Source: Daucus carota subsp. sativus (lineage: Eukaryota > Streptophyta > Magnoliopsida > Apiales > Apiaceae). From it: a DNA stretch of 64,000 bases. The stretch's first letter is position 1; each line of letters begins with the position of its first letter. A program made the position numbers and the translations under genes. The DNA lies in assembly GCF_001625215.2 (NCBI RefSeq), contig NC_030389.2, positions 44,629,454-44,693,453 on the forward strand. The letters run 5' to 3'. Positions 57,497 to 64,000 of this stretch are shown here, one piece after another. The notes below the pieces were generated by a model, which ran no database searches, was not told the DNA's origin, and saw only the letters and a list, made by a program, of their open reading frames with translations.

Positions 57497-60400
57497 TGTG
57501 ACAGCCCGAGAATCCGGGGGCCTGGATTCTGACGTCACCACACAAAACCTTTTAAAAACACCCTTGAATTTTTTTTTTTTTTTTTTTTTTTGAAATGATA
57601 ATAAAAGTCAAAGGATTTAAAAACTTGAAATTCAAACTTGAAAGCCATAATAAAAGATTTGAAAGAGAACATTTGAACCCCCTAAAACAACAGGATCGCT
57701 TCCAGGTTACAGTATTGAAATTAGAATCAACCACTATTATTACACCACATCTCTTACCAAATCATATCATCTTCGATAAGAAGAATCACTGTCAACTATT
57801 CCAGCTATGACTTACATCTGAATCTCAATAGCTCAACTCTAGCTAGCACCAACCTTATCAATCTTCCTGCACACTTCTTGATCACTGGATCCTTAACACC
57901 TCTGACTCCTCGCCTAGCCTTAGCTTTACTCGCAATCATAGACTAGCCATTCATCTTTAATCCTTTCTGAAATGATTAAGAAAGGAATAGCAAGAGTGAG
58001 CAACAATGCTCAGCAAGTAATAATAAACAATGAAAGTGCTGAAGTGATATAACAGAAATTCTCGAGTTCAAGATATAAAAAGATTCAACCTGAGTTCACA
58101 AATTCAGGTATTGTATAAAAGAATCACAATACCTTGCAGCAATAGAAACCTGAGGAATTCAATCCTTCACAAGAGAATTATTGAATTGGACTATCACATT
58201 TTAATTAAAAACCAAGGTTAGGATGCTGATCAGTCATACCTAACCCCGAGCAGGCCCCGCCATGCTCTGTCACTGGATCCAAGGCACTCATTGGCCTAAC
58301 ATGACCACTCATCTGGTCTGACCACTCATTTGGTCCACATAATTTTATAAAAACAATAATCCAATTCTATAATTCAGTTCATGAAACCAATGTAAATTAA
58401 CAGAACATAATCATAATCATCATCAACAACTGAATAATTTCAAATCAAACTTTGATAATAAACTTTTCATAAGTCACAGTCCATTCTTTCATAAATCATC
58501 GTTCAGGAAATCCCTAACTATTCAATATCCTCCATTATCGGCTAAGCAACTGAATTTAGCCTGCTAAACCAGCATGACAATGGCGGGTTGAATAATCAAG
58601 AAGATCCCAATTCATTCAAAGCTCTAACTATCACTGAGCAACACATGCTTCAATGACAATCTGAACTTCGAATTAATTTGTAAAACGGAGATTCTTTAGA
58701 AACTTGAAGATTAGAAAGAATGGGTTAGAATACTCGCATTTTCGAACATTGAAAAGAAAGGTATGAATACTTGAAACATAGACCAAAGGAATGGATCAGA
58801 ATATTTGCAATATATCCAAGAGAAAGGTTTAGGATACTTGCCTTAAATCTGACTCCAGTTTCACAGCTCATTCTCATCTTTCAACTTTCACAATCTACGC
58901 ATCTCGTAATCTCTAGACCATCTCTAGCTATACTCTATTCGCCACATCGCTTCGCTTACTCGATACATCCCTTATTCGCTTTGCAATACCATTCCGACTT
59001 TCTGACGTCTTCGAGCGTACACGTCTCCTCCAAATCCTTTACGAGAATAAGATAATAATATAGTCACTAAACAATATATCGCGTATACATATCACGTATA
59101 TCGATACCCACTTATATACCCCTTTAAACTTATCAGATATCACTTAACACATAAGCATGTTTTGACTCTATCATATAGTCAAGTCATATTCCACATAACA
59201 TATTATCAATTAAATATCATATAAATCTTATCGAAAATCCGACATCGTCTCGTCTATTTATTAGACCATCCACCTGTTATCCTATCTCAATCAACAATCA
59301 ACCGACAAGATCCAATTACTATAATCCATATATTCTTATCCAATATCAATCAACTCACGACACTATGTCATCCAAATCTTTTATCACACGTGTATACTAT
59401 CATGAATAAACATGTATATCACGTAATCATCAATTAATAGCAATCAAATAACATATAATCACATTGTGCACATTTAACAACAATTATTCACATTCTCTAC
59501 TCCATCATATTATTATGTCATATTAAAATAGACTTTATAAGCTTTCATCTCTCTTTCGTTTCACTCGATTCCGACTTACGGATCAAAAGATATGTTTAAA
59601 ACCGTTTTCTCACTCTTATATCGACACATAAGACATCCAACCAATAGCAGACAACACATTACACATAAGGTTTCCCACCCCAATAGAGGTCAAATCAAAT
59701 CTTGAGTTCAAAATGATTTTTCGGGAATTTTCTGTAATTTTTAAACATTTTTCGGAATTAAAATCGATAAAAGAATCACTTTTCGGATAAATAATCAAGT
59801 CCCAAATACTTGAAATTGGACTTGAAATCATTCATAACCAATTATCGAGCCTTGAATATAATTTGGAAAAATATTTTAAAGCTCGAAATTATTTTTCGGA
59901 ATTTTTAAATCAAAAGGATAATTAAATCCAATTAATTAACCAATTAAAATCAATTAATAATTAATTAAAATAATTAATCAATTAATATTTAAATTAATTG
60001 ACCAATTAAAATAATTAATTACTAATTAAAATTAATTAATAAACTAATTTAGATTTATTTTTTTGAATAAATAAATAATTAAAAACTATTTTTGGAATTT
60101 AAAATAATTAAATAAAACAATTTTAGAAAATTAAATCAAAAGGTTTATTTTGTAAACTTTTGAAAGTTTTGTCCAGGGTTTAAAGTGCAACTTTTCAAAG
60201 TTACAGGGGGTAATTCATAAGTTTCAAAACCTGAGTACACAAACTTCATCATCTTCAAAACTTCGGTGACCAAACAGCAATAAGCCGCCGGCCACCACAC
60301 TAACTCGCCGGAAATTCGTTTCCAGGCGTCCTCCACTCACCATCTACTCCAGATAAGTAGTACACACACCCATAAATCAATCCCCCATCTTTAATTAGGC

Positions 60401-63400
60401 AGAAGTCGCGCGAATTCGCCGGAAAATCCGGCCGAAGTCGGCGACTTCCCGCCGCCGATGGCGGCGATTCGAGCCACCTCCGCTCAAACCAAGCACACCA
60501 GCATACTCCCCTTTCTCTCCTCTTTCTATTCATATATTCCACTACTTCCCAGACTTAACGGATCAAAATTCCGGCGAAGAGCTTGAGTTTTCCGGCGAGG
60601 AACCTCAAGAACACCAAGAACACTCAACTCAAGAATTAAACCACTGTTTCTATATGATTCCGAACCCCAAATTCAACATATAATATACCAAAACGACGAG
60701 AAAAGCACGTACTACAACATGGTATCATCAAAATCATCAAACAATCACGTTTGCAAAAATTCATATTTCAAATCAATATAACTCGAATTTTCAACAATTA
60801 ATAGTAATTTACCTGTTGAATCTGCACACAAACGAATGATTAAACTATAATCTACACGTCGATAGCTTCGTTTTGACTAATTCATACACCTCCATCGGAT
60901 TCCAATAACGCCTTCAAATCTTCGTTTGATTATGAAGAACACGAAGAACACAGCTCGGTTTCTCTCGGTATTCGTGCAGAGAAACTGGTGAAATGATTTT
61001 ACGGGTGAAATAAAGCTCTAGAAAGGTCTATTTATATTTACAAATAATTGGTACCCCTTTGGATCGTATATGACATGAAAATACGTATTTAATAGCTTTA
61101 TATTAATAAAGCGGGGTCCAATCGGTACTGGTTTTCAAGATAATCATCAAAACGGGGCTTTTTAATCAGTCATTAGTATGCGGGTCCCACTGCAATTATT
61201 ACAAGATAAAGATGAATCAAAATATCTAGTTTCACGTTTATCGAGACAACCAGATAATTATCAACAATTAAAATACCCGAAAAACTCCGCCGGACCGACT
61301 CCGGGGAAAACCGTACTCCGGATCGAAAAAGTCAAAACACGAAAAATGTCCAGAATATTCAAATTAGGCTAAAGGTGAGTTTTCTCGAAATTTCCGGGAA
61401 GAAAATTTGCTACACCGTTACGAGTGAACGGTTTACGAATAATCAAATAATCAATAATTACATATAAATATACGCAATTAAATCCGTAAATTGATTATAA
61501 AATCATCTAACATTCCATAAATCGATATGAAAATATCCAAATAAACTATATTTTCTCCTGAGCATATAGAAATTGAAATCTCGCGAATACGAACACATAC
61601 GAGCATTCAGCTCAATAAACTAGATAACACAAAATTCACAAAAATTCATATATTAATCATATAATATTAATAATTAATCATAATTAATTAACAACCAAAT
61701 TCACCAATACCACTTAATCACATAACACACATATATTCACATAATATTCATACAGAATTTTCAAAACAATATATGAAAATCAGTTTTGAAAATACAATTA
61801 TTTATCAATAACACAATAACCCGGGGTTTAAATATAAAACTTTGGAAACTCATTAAACTGGAATAAAATATTAAATCTTATTCCTTTCTTTGAAGAAAAT
61901 CACTTTTAATACTAATAAAAATATTTTTAAAAATCCGGGTCATTACAATCTACCCTCCTTATAGGGATTCCGTCCTCGGAATCAAAGAAAGAAGGAGGAC
62001 GAAAAATCTGTAAAATCCATATTAATCCACAAAACACGTAGGATCACATACATACTATTCACATAATCACATCAATATTCAACTAGAGACAACAATAATA
62101 TCTAGACAAATAGATTTATAATAATCAAATCTGAATTTAATAATATGGGATATTACATTCTACCCCCCTTATAAGGATTCCGTCCTCGGAATCCTCCGAA
62201 GAAACTAAAACGTACACACTTCGTAATATCATATCGTCATCCACCTTTTGATCAACCTTGGCATACCTTTAGCTTTAAAGAAATAGGAGAATCAACTTTC
62301 ACAATTGCAAAATTCATTTCCCAAGAATCGATCTTTGGGAATTTTCGAATAGAACTAGGTGTTTTCAAAATAGGTCACATTGGAATACAAGGGTGACTGG
62401 GAGATCAATACGATCAAATGAACTTAATGTTGCGTGTCCATATTAGACACTACTAAAGGTTGTTAACCTTCTTGTAATCACAACACACACAAGTGATGGC
62501 GTCCCATCCAACTCCTATCACACAGACAGGTATACCTTGTGTCCCCTATACATAGGGTTGTTCCTCCCAATCAGATGGAAAGAATCCAAGAAATCTCAAG
62601 GAGCATCAAGGAATGTTAAGGATTATCGAGGAATATATTAAGGAATATCGAAAAGATATCAAGGAATATCAAAGAGTGTCAAAGAATGTCAACGAATATC
62701 AACGAATATTAAGGGATATCAAAGAATATGGAAGAATATCAAGGGATATCACAGAATATCAATAATATCAAGGAATTCCACTGTCTCTTCATAACACGCC
62801 TTTATCATACACCGATTCAATACTAACTCACACCAATAATCAATATCATTATCATCTTAGAATTTGAGAAATTGAAAATCTCATTTATCGAAACTTTGGT
62901 CGAAAGGATATCATTATAATATCTCACTGATGAGAAAAACAATCCAAAAGAATCTTAGTTGAAGAGAGGTATTACCAAGGTCTTCTCAGATTTTCGCTCT
63001 GCTTCAATAAATCATTGTTCGATATATGTCTTCTTTTCAACGTTCTCAATAATCGATCGATGTTGATTCGTAATAGCCTCGTAAGATGTCATCGTAGACG
63101 TTATAGTTCGTAATAAGTCTTGGCCTCCACTTCATCCCCATTATCTGTGAAGTCACTAGCAAAACACGTAGCATATCATCGATTGTATGGATCGCCAACC
63201 TGTGGGTTATGGGCCCACCTTGATGTCGTTTAAAGTCCCGATTAACTTAAAGCGTCATCGCCGAGGACTAACGTTCTAACTTACTCGCACACATCACCTC
63301 TAATAACTGGACTCAACTCCACATACTCTCTATCATGCACTTCTCAGCTATCAACCTCTATCTACAAATCTCTTCTTCTAATCCAACACAACTCATATTC

Positions 63401-64000
63401 TACACTAACTCTTCATATCTCACTAAAACAATATACCTCTTCCAAATATCTGACATGGTCAACATACTATGAACCATGCATCTCTATCATTCTCAAGTCA
63501 ATACAATAGACCATTTTCAATTATGCAGTATAGTCAGAATACTCTGAACTCTGCATCTTTACCAATCCCAACTCAATCATTCATTATCAAACTATTCTAC
63601 CTAGGTCTAATCTTGACCTTTCTCACAATCCATCATCTCAATGAGTCATCTTAAAAAATCATATGTCTAACTTAGGGATCAAAATCTCTCTAAACTTATA
63701 CACTCAACTTAGTCGTCTAACTAGACTCTATGCTTCACTCACATCACTAGACTATTCCCAAATAGTCTAACCATACCTCTATGTGAGGTTACACAACTTT
63801 CTTCTCTAGAAAACTTAAGACTATAATCTATATTCAAATTTCAATAACTTGTAACCTGTTGCTCTGATACCAACTGTGACAGCCCGAGAATCCGGGGGCC
63901 TGGATTCTGACGTCACCACACAAAACCTTTTAAAAACACCCTTGAATTATTTTTTTTTTTTTTTTTTTGAAATGATAATAAAAGTCAAAGGATTTAAAAA
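57497..64000 (-). mobile_element. Non-autonomous LTR retrotransposon (LARD-like), minus orientation, right LTR cut by window
   Basis: An LTR-type fossil. Parts, in plus coordinates: the left LTR (3' LTR of the element) starts TGTGACAGCCCG at 57497 and ends CATTACA at 61947 or ATTACA at 62157; both ends are followed by a pyrimidine tract that reads as a polypurine tract on the minus strand. The internal region runs to 63874. The primer-binding site, complementary to initiator tRNA-Met (GGTATCAGAGC on the minus strand), is at 63861-63872. The right LTR starts at 63875 and is truncated by the window end. The internal region is only about 1.7-1.9 kb and shows no gag or pol, so it looks structurally complete but non-coding. 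The overlapping 126 bp of the two LTRs are identical apart from a T-run, so it is young. The superfamily (Ty3-like is likely) is inferred from terminus style only. Confidence 0.82.
61029..61036 (-). promoter_or_regulatory. Putative LTR TATA box
   Basis: TATAAATA on the minus strand inside the long LTR, about 0.9-1.1 kb from its upstream end in the element's sense. It is the best candidate for the element's promoter and is inferred from sequence only. Confidence 0.4.

Noticed and set aside
58771-59055. Small plus-strand frame in the LTR element
   Set aside because: Opposite to the element's sense, with no gag/pol similarity and no flanking support.

Overview
This is plant nuclear DNA, very probably from a eudicot. 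The evidence is five-exon TIR-NB-LRR architecture with a post-LRR (C-JID-like) domain, a bHLH79-type transcription factor, a plant GPI-type matrix metalloproteinase, AT-rich introns with GT-AG borders, and a dense population of Stowaway, Tourist, hAT and Mutator-type MITEs. The MITE complement and gene types fit an asterid such as an Apiaceae species, but the sequence alone does not prove that.

Layout. 1-2.7 kb is gene-poor. 2.6-4.7 kb holds a single-exon MAPKKK-like kinase (minus). 4.9-6.2 kb holds two foldback MITEs. 6.6-9.3 kb is a patchwork of repeated Lys/Glu-rich modules, an SRA/YDG-like domain fragment and a 374-bp tandem duplication. 10.8-14.7 kb is a tandem duplication carrying two tiny two-exon genes (44 and 55 aa, minus). 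15-20.6 kb is intergenic with MITEs. 20.7-27.1 kb is an apparently intact five-exon TNL resistance gene (plus), followed by a tRNA-Leu(TAA) at 27.67 kb. 28.6-32.0 kb is a six-exon bHLH79-like gene (minus). 32-41 kb is intergenic and MITE-rich. 41.2-45.4 kb is a thirteen-exon coiled-coil gene (plus) with two apparent GC-AG introns. 47.6-48.6 kb is a second kinase (plus), an inverted paralogue of the first. 49.4-53.2 kb is a scrambled, broken duplicate of the coiled-coil gene interleaved with antisense pieces of an unidentified 28-aa-repeat gene. 55.3-56.4 kb is a single-exon matrix metalloproteinase (plus). 57.5 kb to the window end is a minus-oriented, apparently non-autonomous LTR retrotransposon that landed inside a Stowaway MITE.

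The genes do not form a pathway. They are ordinary independent plant loci (immune receptor, signalling kinase, transcription factor, extracellular protease, coiled-coil protein). The notable structure is duplication: the kinase pair (inverted, about 43 kb apart, sharing promoter and 3' flank), the micro-gene pair, the coiled-coil gene and its remnants, the SRA-like fragment, and the TNL tail. Several TE insertions have exact target-site duplications, which allows firm class assignment. I found no CRISPR, viral system or operon-like novelty. The least explained items are the micro-gene family, the SRA-like patchwork and the antisense repeat gene.
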